The translations under genes were made by a program, and so were the position numbers. The notes below the pieces were generated by a model, which was not told the origin of the DNA, did not search any database, and saw only the letters and a program-made list of their open reading frames with translations. Of a stretch of DNA of 64,000 bases, positions 1 through 9,273 are shown piece after piece. This DNA comes from Pannonibacter phragmitetus_B (GTDB taxonomy: Bacteria; Pseudomonadota; Alphaproteobacteria; Rhizobiales; Stappiaceae), in the NCBI RefSeq assembly GCF_050510895.1, contig NZ_JBNINT010000001.1, forward strand, positions 186,001 to 250,000, given 5' to 3'. Within the stretch, counting starts at the first letter, position 1; the number at the start of each line of letters is the position of its first letter.

Positions 1-527
1 TGGTCATAGGCCTGCTTCTCCACCGGCTTGAAAATGCGCGGGCTGGTGGTGAAGAGAACCGCATCAGCAAGGCTGGCGCAGGCGCGGGACTTCAGCTGCT
101 GCGTGCCCAACGGGCCACGATACCAAGCGGACTGGGTGTCGCCGGCATAGACCTCGTTCACATAGGGCTGCACCATCATGCCAAGGCTGGGCTTGCCGTG
201 GGTCGTCAGGCCGATCAGCGTTCCCCAGGTGGGCAGGCCGGTAATGAAGGAGCGGGTGCCATCGATCGGATCCAGCACCCAGACATGCTCCGCATCCGTG
301 CGCTCGCTGCCGAACTCCTCGCCCAGAATGCCGTGCTCCGGATGCCGGGCGTTGATCAGGGCACGCATGGCTTCCTCGCCGCCCCGGTCAGCCACTGTCA
401 CGGGATCAAAGCCGCCGCTGAGCTTGTTTTCCACGCTGTGGCTGGTGCGGAAATGCGGGAGGATGGCGGCGCTGGAGGCCTTGGCCAGGTCTTCGAGGAA
501 GGGATAGAGATCATGAGAAATTTGCAT
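1..527 (-). CDS. hisN: Histidinol-phosphatase, inositol-monophosphatase type (partial)
   Basis: Only the first ~175 codons are inside the window; the 3' end lies beyond base 1. The ATG at 527-525 gives MQISHDLYPFLEDLAK. Metal-binding residues of the inositol monophosphatase fold are visible: GILGEEFGSE near residue 67-75 and WVLDPIDGTRSF near 83-94. The TRSF variant in place of TTNF, followed by ITGLPTWGTLIGL, is typical of the alphaproteobacterial enzymes that dephosphorylate histidinol phosphate in histidine biosynthesis. Another IMPase-family phosphatase activity cannot be excluded from sequence. A second family member, SuhB-like, lies at 36813-37607. Confidence 0.85.
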   Translation of the reverse strand, partial: MQISHDLYPFLEDLAKASSAAILPHFRTSHSVENKLSGGFDPVTVADRGGEEAMRALINARHPEHGILGEEFGSERTDAEHVWVLDPIDGTRSFITGLPTWGTLIGLTTHGKPSLGMMVQPYVNEVYAGDTQSAWYRGPLGTQQLKSRACASLADAVLFTTSPRIFKPVEKQAYD

Positions 528-742
528 GTCAGGTATGCCTTCCTTGCATGTCTTGCCGTTTGAGGCTCGGCCTGCCGCGCAACATACGGATTTTCGCGGA
601 GACTTCCATTTATTTCAGCCACTTAATAAATGCTGCAGTGCCCGCATTTCTAGCCTTCGCTGCGCCATGCCGTCAAAGGGAACCACTTGGAAAAATGCGG
701 GACCTCTTGACGTTTGTGCGCTGCAATGCGAACTTATTGCAG

Positions 743-830
743 CGCGATACGACGCGTTGCGTTGTAGCGCCGCCCTCCTTGGGCGTTTCCTCCTAGACTC
801 GGGCCGCCTCTTTTGAGTGCGGCCCTTTTT
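743..830 (+). ncRNA. suhB/mmgR (alpha-r8)-like small RNA
   Basis: The 338-base gap between hisN and the next gene holds a probable independent small RNA. Two C-rich unpaired blocks (CCCTCC and TTTCCTCC) flank a short GGGC hairpin, followed by a perfect 7-bp stem GGGCCGC/GCGGCCC (801-807/819-825) and five T (826-830), a Rho-independent terminator. A sigma70-like -35 TTGACG sits at 707-712 with a weak AACTTA -10 about 18 bases on, so a start near 743 is estimated. The CCTCC loops and terminator resemble the alphaproteobacterial suhB/mmgR RNA family, named for occurrence beside an inositol-monophosphatase gene, as here. Family assignment is from memory of the motif. Confidence 0.6.
801..830 (+). 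terminator. Rho-independent terminator of the suhB-like RNA
   Basis: Perfect 7-bp stem GGGCCGC/GCGGCCC with an 11-base loop, followed by TTTTT. There is no T tract on the minus strand side, so it serves the plus-strand small RNA. Confidence 0.8.
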
Positions 831-865
831 CTGGGCTGTGTCATCCTGCGTTGTCTTGAGGTGCG

Positions 866-1767
866 TTACTCGGCTGCGATCGACCAGGCCGAAAAGGCGC
901 TGTCCGGCATGGCGGTCAGCTCGCGGACAAAGTCCATGAGATCGGCGGCAACGCGGGCGAAATCCGTCCCCCGCTCATGTGTTTCCTCATCCATGTAGAG
1001 ACCCCGGTTGATTTCCACCTGGAGGGCATGCAGCCCCTTGGCCGGGCGCCCGTAATGCTCGGTGATGAAGCCGCCCGCATAGGGCTTGTTGCGGCTCACC
1101 GTATAGCCTTTCGCGCGGAGCAGGTCTGCCGCCATGTCCGTCAGCTCGATAGGGCAGGAGGTGCCATAGCGGTCACCCAGGATGAAGTCGGGCCGGATGC
1201 CCGAAGTCTGGCACCTCACGGTGGAGGGCATCGAGTGGCAGTCGATCAGCACCGCATAGCCAAAAGCCACATGCGTTTGCGCCAGAAGCCGCCGCAAGGT
1301 GGAGTGATAAGGCTTGTAGATGGCCTCGATCCGCGCCATGCCCTCTTCCACCGTCAAGCGCCGGGCATAGATCTCCTGCGTTTCGCTGACCACGCGGGCA
1401 ATCGTGCCAAGACCGCCGGCCACCCGCAAGGAACGCACATTGGCATAGGCGGGCAGGCGCCCATCGAACATCTTCGGGTCCAGTTCATAGGGCTCCCGGT
1501 TCACATCCAGATAGGCGCGGGGAAATGGGCGCGCAGCAGCGGCGCGCCAATCGGCACCACGCCTGCGAAAAGCTCATCCACAAAGGCATCTTCCGATCTG
1601 CGTATTGTCAGCCGGTCGAGCCGGGAGGCGTCGAGAAAACTTTGCGGGTAACAGACGCCGGAATGGGGCGAATTGAACACGAACGGCAGGCGCTGGTCAG
1701 CGGGCGCAAGAATCTCGAAGGCTGGTTCAAAGACAGGCTCCGCTCCGAAGCCGGTGATGATGCGCAT
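866..1767 (-). CDS. N-formylglutamate amidohydrolase family protein (one frameshift)
   Basis: Family enzymes hydrolyse N-formyl-glutamate or related N-acyl amino acids. The protein reads FVFNSPHSG near residue 35, DCHSMPS mid-protein and QVEINRGLYM near the C-terminus, all family landmarks. The frame breaks at the G run 1519-1522: adding one base restores HFPRAYLDVNREPYELDP and a 300-residue protein of normal length, so I treat the break as a sequencing error rather than a pseudogene. The ATG at 1767 (MRIITGFG) is chosen; an upstream TTG at 1860 is possible. A second member of the family lies at 8064-8853. Upstream of cpdR and divergent from it. Confidence 0.8.
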
Positions 1768-1988
1768 GGGGCTGACCGCTTTCCGCTCTTCCGGCAGCCT
1801 GTATGTGTGCAGGGTTGCCGTTTCCTTATCTTGCCAAGGAATCAACAGCTCTGTCCACAAATGAGAGAAAGCGCGGCGTTCAAGCCCGCTTCACTCTATC
1901 TTTACGGCGGATTGGAATTATAACTGGCATCGAGCAGCCACCCCCGGCGGTGGTTTTCCTGAGTTTCGGAGTTTGACGGTTGTCCACC

Positions 1989-2348
1989 ATGTCGCGAATC
2001 CTTCTGGCGGAAGACGACAATGATATGCGGCGCTTTCTGGCCAAGGCGCTTGAGAACGCCGGCCATGATGTCGTGTCCTTTGATAACGGCAAGAGTGCCT
2101 ATGAACGCCTGCGGGAAGAGCCTTTCGCTCTTCTGCTGACGGATATCGTCATGCCGGAGATGGACGGCATCGAGCTGGCCCGCCGCGCTACGCAGCTGGA
2201 CCCGGACCTCAAGGTCATGTTCATCACCGGCTTCGCTGCCGTGGCGTTGAACCCGGATTCAAATGCGCCGAAAGATGCCAAGGTTCTGTCCAAGCCCTTC
2301 CATCTGAAGGACCTTGTGCAGGAAGTCGAACGCATGCTGGCAGCCTGA
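1989..2348 (+). CDS. cpdR: CpdR-like response regulator
   Basis: A 119-residue stand-alone receiver domain beginning MSRILLAEDDND. It has the acidic pocket EDD, the phospho-acceptor in LLTDIVMPEMDG (about residue 52), the T/FITGF switch region and the conserved lysine in VLSKPF. The block GFAAVALNPDSNAP is diagnostic of CpdR rather than a generic CheY-like protein. In Caulobacter, unphosphorylated CpdR primes the ClpXP protease for CtrA and PdeA degradation; the phosphate comes from the CckA-ChpT relay. The ATG at 1989 is preferred to the in-frame TTG at 1980. RcdA, the next adaptor in that hierarchy, is encoded at 31047-31586. Confidence 0.93.
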   Translation: MSRILLAEDDNDMRRFLAKALENAGHDVVSFDNGKSAYERLREEPFALLLTDIVMPEMDGIELARRATQLDPDLKVMFITGFAAVALNPDSNAPKDAKVLSKPFHLKDLVQEVERMLAA

Positions 2349-2507
2349 GGGCTGCCGGTCAGCGATGTGGAGAGATGACTTTCCACAGGTCAGTGCCGTC
2401 TGAAAAATTGTTTGACGGTTCTGAGATTGGGGTCTTGCACAGTCCGGCGATCCCCGTTATATCGCTGACCACCGCAGCGCTCCGGCGCTTTTGGTTCCGA
2501 AGATTTC

Positions 2508-2582
<75 letters not shown>

Positions 2583-2685
2583 TTATTGCAGCAGACAAGG
2601 CGAGGGCCCGGTTTGCTGCAGGTGAGGAAAGAGGCTTCAGGCGCGATATCCGCGCCGGGGTTTTTGACCAGAAACCGAGTCCATG

Positions 2686-2710
2686 CGGGCGCCCAGGCGC
2701 CCGTTTCTTT
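2686..2710 (+). terminator. Terminator downstream of tRNA-Val
   Basis: Stem CGGGCGC/GCGCCCG (2686-2692/2697-2703) with a 4-base loop, then TTTCTTT. It separates the tRNA unit from rpmJ, which therefore probably has its own promoter or uses readthrough. Confidence 0.65.
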
Positions 2711-2745
2711 GAGTAGAACAGCAGGGCCCTTCCGGGGACAGAACG

Positions 2746-2871
2746 ATGAAGATCAAGAACTCTCTCAAGGCGCTGATGGCCCGTCACCGGGAAAACCGCA
2801 TGGTTCGCCGTAAGGGCCGCGTCTACATCATCAACAAGAAGAACCCGCGCTTCAAGGCCCGTCAGGGCTGA
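2746..2871 (+). CDS. rpmJ: 50S ribosomal protein L36
   Basis: A 41-residue basic protein, MKIKNSLKALMARHREN at its start and INKKNPRFKARQG at its end, an exact match in size and pattern to the long bacterial L36 form. It has no cysteines, so it is the zinc-free (C-minus) type; the four-Cys ribbon of classic L36 is absent. It is a single small protein of the large ribosomal subunit. CGGGGACAGAACG precedes the ATG as a weak ribosome-binding site. A TPR-protein gene follows. Confidence 0.95.
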   Translation: MKIKNSLKALMARHRENRMVRRKGRVYIINKKNPRFKARQG

Positions 2872-2952
2872 GCTGCTGGTGCTCGCGGGATCGTGAGCCC
2901 CTTCTTGACTTGCAGGATTGACGGCCGCGTGCAGCAAGGTATCCTTGTCAGC

Positions 2953-3606
2953 ATGCGGCTTTTCCTGTTCTACACTTTCCTTCTTGCCCTTCCGCTCCAG
3001 CCTTCGCTGGCGCAGGATGTGACGCCCGGTACGCCACCGCCTTCCGCAGAGGATCTCAACACCCTGCCGCCGGAAGGCGAGGAGGATTCGTCCGGTGCCT
3101 CAAGGGCGCCTGACGCCCAGGCTGACGAGAAGCCGCTCGACAGCCTCTACCGGGACCTTGCTGCTGCAAAATCGGATAGCGATGCAGCTCCGATAGCGCG
3201 CAAGATCCAGAGAGCTCATCTTGAATCCGGCAGCGACACGGTGAACCTCCTGATGGAGCGCGCCGCCATCGCTCTCAGGGCCGAGGATTACGGTCTTGCC
3301 CTTGATCTCATGGATGTTGTGCTTCGGCTGAAGCCGGACTTCGCTGAAGCGTGGAACCGGCGGGCGACCATTTACTACGTCAAACGGGAATATGGCCGTT
3401 CACTCGCCGACATCGAGCATGTTCTGGCGCTTGAGCCGCGCCACTGGGGCGCTTTGTCCGGTTTGGCGATCATCCAGCGGCAACTGGAACAAAAGGAAAA
3501 GGCCCTGGCCACGTTCCGCCGTGTGGCCGAGATTCATCCAGGGCTCGACAGCGCACGTAAAGCTATCGAAGAGCTTGAGACGGAACTGGCCGGCGAACCC
3601 ATCTGA
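2953..3606 (+). CDS. Exported tetratricopeptide-repeat protein
   Basis: The 217-residue product starts MRLFLFYTFLLALPLQPSLA, a Sec signal peptide probably cleaved after SLA. An acidic, proline-rich linker follows (about residues 22-80), then three TPR-like helix pairs from about 105 to 210 (ERAAIALRAEDYGLALDL, AWNRRATIYYVKREYGRS and a third unit). It is likely a periplasmic protein-interaction scaffold; no catalytic domain is visible. The ATG at 2953 is chosen over an in-frame GTG at 2893 because it directly begins the signal peptide. Same strand as the hydrolase gene 51 bases downstream. Confidence 0.8.
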   Translation: MRLFLFYTFLLALPLQPSLAQDVTPGTPPPSAEDLNTLPPEGEEDSSGASRAPDAQADEKPLDSLYRDLAAAKSDSDAAPIARKIQRAHLESGSDTVNLLMERAAIALRAEDYGLALDLMDVVLRLKPDFAEAWNRRATIYYVKREYGRSLADIEHVLALEPRHWGALSGLAIIQRQLEQKEKALATFRRVAEIHPGLDSARKAIEELETELAGEPI

Positions 3607-3657
3607 GGTCTGGCACCATTTTCCTGCCGGTGCACTCAGGCCCAACCGGCTGCCGGA

Positions 3658-4590
3658 GTGTCGTTGTTGCTGATTGTTCTCGCCGTATTCATTCTGCTCG
3701 CCCTCTACACCGAACTTCGCCGCAGGCGCATCAACGCCCGCCATAGACCGGCAGGAACGCTTGGTTTTGTTGATTGTGCACACGTGCACTATGTCCATTG
3801 CCGGCCTCCAGCTGTCTCTGGTGATGTTCCACGCCTGCTTTTCATCCATGGCGCGAGTGGAAACCTTCAGGATCTTCACCTCGCCTTTGCCCCGCATTTT
3901 GCGGACACGCACGAAATGCTGTTCGTTGACCGGCCGGGCCTTGGTTTCTCCGAACGGAACTTGCCGCCCGATGCATCGCCAAGGGATCAGGCCCGGCGCA
4001 TTGCGGCGCTCCTGGAGATGCTGAACTTCGGGCCTGCGCTTGTCGTCGGGCATTCCTTTGGCACCTCTGTGGCCGCCGCACTGGCTTTGGAAGCGCCTGA
4101 CAGAGTGAGGGGGCTCGTGTTTCTTGCCCCCGCCACTCACCCCTGGAATGGCGGCGTCGCGTGGTATTACAAGCTTGCGGCACTGCCAGTGATCGGAGAG
4201 CTGTTCTGCCGCACGCTGGCGTTGCCGGCTGCCGAGCGTCTGGCTTCGGCGTCCATGCGCAATGTCTTTGCCCCTGCTGCCGTGCCGGAAGGCTATGACG
4301 CGGCCATCGGTGTGGATCTGCTGTTCCGGCCGGAGAGTTTCCGCGCCAATGCCATGGACCTTGCGGCTTTCAACCGCCACCTTGCGGAACAGTCCCGCCA
4401 CTACGGCCACATCACACAGCCTGCACTCGCCATTACAGGGGATCAGGATACGGTTGTCTGGCCCAGCATTCACTCAAAGGGGCTGGAGCGTGATCTACCC
4501 GACTGCCGCCTCATCGAACTGCCTGGCGCCGGTCACATGCCGCAGCACAGCCATACGGATGAAATCGTTGCGCTGATCCGGGGGCTTTAG
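3658..4590 (+). CDS. Membrane-anchored alpha/beta hydrolase
   Basis: A 310-residue protein with an N-terminal hydrophobic anchor (SLLLIVLAVFILLALYTEL) and an alpha/beta hydrolase domain. The oxyanion-hole motif FIHGASG lies near residue 62, the nucleophile elbow GHSFGTS near 131, the acid in GDQDTV near 262 and the histidine in GAGHMPQHSH near 290, so a full Ser-Asp-His triad is present. The substrate cannot be inferred. The start is a GTG at 3658. It follows the TPR gene and is convergent with pyk. Confidence 0.82.
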   Translation: MSLLLIVLAVFILLALYTELRRRRINARHRPAGTLGFVDCAHVHYVHCRPPAVSGDVPRLLFIHGASGNLQDLHLAFAPHFADTHEMLFVDRPGLGFSERNLPPDASPRDQARRIAALLEMLNFGPALVVGHSFGTSVAAALALEAPDRVRGLVFLAPATHPWNGGVAWYYKLAALPVIGELFCRTLALPAAERLASASMRNVFAPAAVPEGYDAAIGVDLLFRPESFRANAMDLAAFNRHLAEQSRHYGHITQPALAITGDQDTVVWPSIHSKGLERDLPDCRLIELPGAGHMPQHSHTDEIVALIRGL

Positions 4591-4636
4591 GGCGGCAGTA
4601 TCAGGGATAGGCCGTCAGTATGGTTAGCCCGCCCTT

Positions 4637-4668
4637 CAAACAAAATGGCCCGCCAGAGGCGGGCCATT
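4637..4668 (-). terminator. Terminator downstream of pyk
   Basis: 11-bp perfect stem AATGGCCCGCC/GGCGGGCCATT (4644-4654/4658-4668) with a 3-base loop; on the minus strand it is followed by TTTGTTTG. It lies between convergent genes, but the T tract favours the pyk side. Confidence 0.8.
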
Positions 4669-4691
4669 CGGTGTCTGGTATCTGACTGGCC

Positions 4692-6128
4692 TTAGAGGCC
4701 CGTCTTGCCGTCGCTGCCGACGAAGGCGATGCGCAGCATGTTGGTGGAGCCGGGGGTGCCGAAGGGCACGCCGGCCGTCACGATCACGCGCTGGCCGGGC
4801 TTTGCAAAGCCTTCCTGGCTGGCGATCTTGCAGGCGCGGTTCACCATGTCGTTCTCGTCGTTCGCATCCTCGCTGACGACGCAGTGCAGGCCCCAGGCGA
4901 GGGCAAGACGGCGCGCCGTGGAGGCAACCGGCGACAGGGCGATAACCGGAGCAGAGCAGCGCTCACGCGCAGCACGCAGGCCCGTGGCGCCCGACGAGGT
5001 GTAGCAGACGACGGCGGCAAGGTTCAGCGTTTCGGCGATCTGCCGTGCAGCTGCCGAAATGGCATCGGCGCCGGTGGCTTCCGGCTCGGTACGCTGTGCG
5101 TGGATGATGGTGCGGAAGTTCTGATCCGTTTCGACCTGCTGGGCGATCCGGTCCATGGTGCTGACCGCTTCGACCGGGAACTGGCCCGCAGCCGATTCAG
5201 CCGACAGCATGATGGCATCGGCGCCTTCGAACACGGCCGTCGCCACGTCCGACACTTCAGCGCGGGTCGGCACCGGAGCGGTGATCATGGATTCCAGCAT
5301 CTGGGTTGCGACAACCACCGGCTTGCCTGCACGGCGGGCGGCACGGGTGATGCGCTTCTGAAGGCCGGGCACCTGCTCCAGCGGCATTTCCACGCCAAGG
5401 TCGCCACGGGCAACCATCAGTGCGTCCGACAGCTCGATGATCTCGGCCAGACGGTCGATGGCCTGCGGCTTCTCGATCTTGGCGAGGATGCCGGCGCGGC
5501 CACGCACGATCTTGCGCACTTCTGCGATGTCGTCCGGGCGCTGGATGAAGGACAGGGCGATCCAGTCCACGCTGGTTTCCAGCACGGCAGTCAGGTCGGA
5601 GCGGTCCTTGTCGGTGAGAGCGCTCATGCCGATTTCCGAATCCGGAACGCTGACGCCCTTCTTGTCGGACAGCTTGCCGCCCACTTCCACGCGCGTCATG
5701 GCACGAGAGGCGGTGCATTCTGTCACTACGAGGCGGATCTTCCCATCATCGAGCAGCAGGCGGTGGCCCGGCTCAAGCGCCTTGAGAATTTCCGGATGGG
5801 GCAGATAGACGCGGGTCACGTCGCCAGGAGCAGGGTCGGAGTCCAGCACGAAGGTGGCGCCGTCTTCCAGCATCACCGGGCCTTCGGCGAACTTGCCGAC
5901 GCGCAGCTTGGGCCCCTGAAGGTCGGCGAGAATGCCGATCGGGCGGCCGACCTTTTCCTCGACGGCGCGGATGCGGCGCACCAGTTCGCGCATCAGATCG
6001 TGGTCAGCATGGCTCATGTTGATGCGGAACACGTCCGCGCCGGCCATATACAGCTTCTCGATCATTTCCTGGGTGGATGAGGCCGGTCCCAGAGTTGCAA
6101 GAATTTTAACGCGCCGATTTCGCCTCAT
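4692..6128 (-). CDS. pyk: Pyruvate kinase
   Basis: Converts phosphoenolpyruvate and ADP to pyruvate and ATP, the last glycolytic step. The 478-residue protein has FRINMSH at residues 34-40, the signature LAKIEKP at 215-221 with the catalytic lysine and metal-binding glutamate, and MVARGDLGVE at 238-247. Its size is normal for bacterial type II enzymes. Its ATG overlaps the stop of the upstream DUF1036 gene (ATGA), so the two are translationally coupled. Confidence 0.97.
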   Translation of the reverse strand: MRRNRRVKILATLGPASSTQEMIEKLYMAGADVFRINMSHADHDLMRELVRRIRAVEEKVGRPIGILADLQGPKLRVGKFAEGPVMLEDGATFVLDSDPAPGDVTRVYLPHPEILKALEPGHRLLLDDGKIRLVVTECTASRAMTRVEVGGKLSDKKGVSVPDSEIGMSALTDKDRSDLTAVLETSVDWIALSFIQRPDDIAEVRKIVRGRAGILAKIEKPQAIDRLAEIIELSDALMVARGDLGVEMPLEQVPGLQKRITRAARRAGKPVVVATQMLESMITAPVPTRAEVSDVATAVFEGADAIMLSAESAAGQFPVEAVSTMDRIAQQVETDQNFRTIIHAQRTEPEATGADAISAAARQIAETLNLAAVVCYTSSGATGLRAARERCSAPVIALSPVASTARRLALAWGLHCVVSEDANDENDMVNRACKIASQEGFAKPGQRVIVTAGVPFGTPGSTNMLRIAFVGSDGKTGL

Positions 6129-6586
6129 TGTGCACCCGTTCCCTGTTGTACCGGCTCAGTCAGCTGAACCGTCCAGTTGCTCTGCTCGCCTGTGTCGATC
6201 TCGAAAAATCCGGTGCGCTCATAGCCGCGCGCCACACAGTCTTCAATTCCGCGAATCGTGAACTCTTTTTCGCGCGTACACATGTACGCCCGGCCGCCCC
6301 ATTCGCCAAACTGATCGTAATCGACGGCATAAATGTAATAGTAGCGTGACACAAGTGCTCCCGGCACAAGCGTTTCACAGCTGTTGGCGGCAAGGTTCCA
6401 CCAGCCTTCGGTGACCCAATCAGTCTTGTCCTTGTATCCGATTGCAACGCCAACGTTGCTTTCGGTCTTATTACACAGACGCAAATCTGCCTTTGCCGTA
6501 TCGCTGAGGAGAGCAACAGCAACAAAAGCCGCAAATGCAAGAGCTGCACGCGCAAAGCCTGTGCCGGTCCATGCCGGATCTCTCAT
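6125..6586 (-). CDS. DUF1036 exported protein
   Basis: A 153-residue protein with an N-terminal signal sequence (hydrophobic stretch about residues 10-30) followed by the DUF1036 pattern LRLCNKTESNVGVAIGY, GWWNLAANSCETL and GREDC-type cysteines. Function is unknown; members are small periplasmic or secreted proteins of alphaproteobacteria and cyanobacteria. Pairing with pyk is a recurring arrangement in Hyphomicrobiales. TTAA-rich sequence at 6612-6627 upstream may contain its promoter. Confidence 0.85.
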   Translation of the reverse strand: MRDPAWTGTGFARAALAFAAFVAVALLSDTAKADLRLCNKTESNVGVAIGYKDKTDWVTEGWWNLAANSCETLVPGALVSRYYYIYAVDYDQFGEWGGRAYMCTREKEFTIRGIEDCVARGYERTGFFEIDTGEQSNWTVQLTEPVQQGTGAQ

Positions 6587-6658
6587 GCCTCGCGTTCCTT
6601 GTCCGTGATCATTAAACCGATTTAATCCGATAATTTGTGAGGACTTTTGCGGCCCGGG

Positions 6659-7961
6659 TCATGTCCTGTCAATGACAACGGCACGGAAGTCGTTGACATT
6701 GGTGAAAGTTGGCCCTGGCGTCAGCAGATCCCCAAGCTTCTCGAAGAAGCTGGTGCTGTCGTTTCTCGCCAGAAATGCGGCAGCATCAAGACCCAGAGCC
6801 TGCGCCCGCGAGAGGGTGGACGAGATCAAGCTTGGCACCTGCCGGATCGTCTGCCTCGCCGCGTCCGCCATCGGTGCCGTCCGTATCGCCAGCAACGGCC
6901 GAAATGCCTTCCGCGCCTTTCAGGGCATTGGCGAGGGCCAGTGCATATTCCTGGTTCGGTCCGCCCCGGCCACTGCCGCGAATGGTCACCGTCAGTTCCC
7001 CGCCGGACAACAGCACGCAGCGGCGGCCACTCTGCTTCAGGTCCATGGCGAGTGCGGCATGAGTGGCTGCAACATCTCGCGCCTCTCCCTCGATGCTGTC
7101 GCCCAGAATGATGGTCTCAAAACCGGCAGCCTCCGCCACGCGCTTCGCGGCTTCGATGGACTGCATCGGCGTTGCCACCAGAGTATAGGCACTGCCTTCA
7201 AAGGCGGCGTCACCGGGCTTCACACTTTCGTTAGCCGGATCATTCAGCGCAGCGCGAATGGAGGGCAGCAGCTCTATGCCGCGGGCAAGGCAAAGGCCGC
7301 GGGCGTGCTGCAGCGTTGTCGGGTCCGGTACTGTGGGGCCGGAGGCAATCACCGCCGGATCGTCATGCGGCACGTCTGAGACGGCAAGTGTCGTCAGCCG
7401 GGCATTTGGATGGATCGCCTTGGCAAGGCGGCCGCCCTTGATGCGGGAGAGGTGTTTGCGGATGGTGTTGATCTCGTCGATCGTTGCTCCGGAACGCAGC
7501 AGCGCCTTTGTGAGCGCTTGCTTGTCTGCCAGGGAGACGCCTTCAGCCGGAGCAATCCAGTTGGCGGAACCGCCGCCGGAGAGCAGCACCACCACGTGGT
7601 CACCTGCCTTAGCGTTGCGGGCAAGCTCAAGGCAGCGGAGTGTTGCTGCGACGCCCGCCTCATCGGGAACGGGGTGACCGGCCTCGATCAATTCGATGGT
7701 GCCTGTGGGCCGCGCATAGCCATGGCGGGTAACACCGAGCCCCAGAAGCCGGTCCGGTCCCAGCCCCAGCTTCTCACGGTAGTGGTGTTCCGCCGCCTCA
7801 AGCATGGAGCCTGCCGCCTTTCCTGCCGCCAGCAGCACAATCCGGCCGTTCTCTTCAGGTTCAGGCAAATGCGGGGGAAGGCACTGTCCAGGCAGTGCAG
7901 CATCAACGGCTGCCTGAAACAAGGTTTCGAGAAAGGAAGCAGTGTGCGTTGCGACGGGCAT
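6659..7961 (-). CDS. Glycerate 2-kinase / hydroxypyruvate reductase family (MOFRL), one frameshift
   Basis: This family (GckA/TtuD-like) phosphorylates glycerate at C2; older annotations call it hydroxypyruvate reductase. The N-terminal DUF4147 domain shows LLAAGKAAGSML, VLLSGGGSAN and IRKHLSRIKGGRLA; the C-terminal MOFRL domain shows SGGELTVTI, NQEYALALA, AGDTDGTDGG and GPTFTNVNDFRA. The frame shifts at about 6821-6825: removing one base turns GATCTCG into GATTCG and gives AKLDSSTLSRAQALGLD and a continuous 433-residue protein. I therefore annotate one gene. Confidence 0.85.
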
Positions 7962-8063
7962 CGAAAACCTGTTGGTAGAGGCGCCTCTATGTTCTATTCC
8001 TTACGCAAGCGATCCGCTTGCGTCACCCGAATTGCGCATCCTCTCAACAATCATCCCCGAGCA

Positions 8064-8853
8064 ATGCACTTGAACCCTTCCGCATTTGAACCTGTCGAAG
8101 CGATTGACGGGAATCTCGCCTGCGGGCTGCTGCTGCTGTGCGATCACGCCCGCAACAGCCTGCCGCCCGAATATGGCGATCTTGGCCTGCCTGCTGCACA
8201 GTTCGAACGCCACATCGCCTATGACATTGGCGTGCGGCCGCTGACGCTGGAACTGGCGCGGCGCCTGTCGGCTCCGGCGCTGATGACCACCTTCTCGCGC
8301 CTGCTGATCGATCCGAACCGGGGGAAGACGATCCCACGCTGGTGATGCGCCTGTCTGATGGCGCCGTCGTGCTGGGCAATGCCTGCCATGATGCGGCAGA
8401 GCGGGAACGGCGCATTGCGCTCTATCACCGGCCCTATCATGACCGCATCGCCGCCACTCTGGATGCGATGCTTGAAGCTGCCGCGCCTCCTGTCGTCGTG
8501 TCGATCCACAGCTATACGCCGGTCTGGCGCGGCACCCCCGGCCCTGGCATGCAGGGCTGTTGTGGGACAAGGATCCGCGTGCGGTGACGCCTGTCTTGGA
8601 GGCCCTGTCTGCGGATGGAACGCTGGTCGTGGGAGACAATGAGCCCTACGATGGGGCCCTGAAAAACGACACAATGTACCGCCACTGCACCCGGCGCGGC
8701 CTTGCCCATGTGTTGATCGAGGTCCGGCAGGATCTGATCGGGGATGAGGCGGGTGTGCTGGAGTGGGCTGACCGGTTGGAGCCAATTCTGCGCAGCTTGA
8801 TGGGGATGCCTGATCTGCGCCAGATCCAGCACTACGGCTCGCGAGCGGACTGA
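8064..8853 (+). CDS. N-formylglutamate amidohydrolase family protein, second copy (two frameshifts)
   Basis: The pieces read LLLLCDHARNSLPPEYGDLGL, FSRLLIDPNRG, VVVSIHSYTPVWRG and VVGDNEPYDG, all landmarks of the family branch annotated as N-formylglutamate amidohydrolase. Two one-base losses break it: in the G run at about 8321-8325 and the C run at about 8535-8539. Adding one base at each restores DPNRGEDDPTLVMRLSDG and GTPRPWHAGLLWDKDP and a 263-residue protein. Divergent from glycerate kinase and just upstream of DUF1244, an order shared with rhizobia. Substrate uncertain. Confidence 0.8.
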
Positions 8854-8872
8854 AACAAGCGGAGAGACACAG

Positions 8873-9175
8873 ATGGATCTTGATGCAGCAACGCAGGAAA
8901 AGCTGGAGGCGGCGGCCTTCCGCCGGCTGGTGGAGCACCTGCGCAAGCGCACCGATGTGCAGAACATCGACATGATGAACCTCGCTGGCTTTTGCCGCAA
9001 TTGCCTGTCCAACTGGATGACGGAAGAAGCTGGCAAAGCTGGCGCGTCCCTGAGCAAGGACGAGGCAAGGGAGCTTGTCTACGGCATGCCGTATGACGAC
9101 TGGAAGCGGCTCCACCAGCGCGAGGCGACCGCGGAACAGAAGGCAGCCTTCGAGGCCAGCCGTCCGGAGCATTGA
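8873..9175 (+). CDS. DUF1244 family protein
   Basis: A 100-residue soluble protein, MDLDAATQEKLEAAAFRRL at the start, with the family hallmark GFCRNCLSNWM (two cysteines three residues apart) and YGMPYDDWKRLHQ. Function is unknown. Length and pattern match the alphaproteobacterial/gammaproteobacterial DUF1244 family. AAGCGGAGAGACACAG gives a clear ribosome-binding site. It lies 20 bases after the amidohydrolase gene, probably one operon. Confidence 0.88.
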   Translation: MDLDAATQEKLEAAAFRRLVEHLRKRTDVQNIDMMNLAGFCRNCLSNWMTEEAGKAGASLSKDEARELVYGMPYDDWKRLHQREATAEQKAAFEASRPEH

Positions 9176-9273
9176 TCCGTCTTCAAACTTTGGGACTTCC
9201 CATCAAGCGCCGCTTGACCCGGCCTTCAGGCCGTGGCAGGGCAGGCGCAATTCAAAACTGAAGGAGTGCTAGC

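Noticed and set aside
178..563. Plus-strand reading frames over 178-563
   Set aside because: They lie antisense to hisN, whose minus-strand protein carries the clear IMPase motifs; the plus-strand translations match no family.
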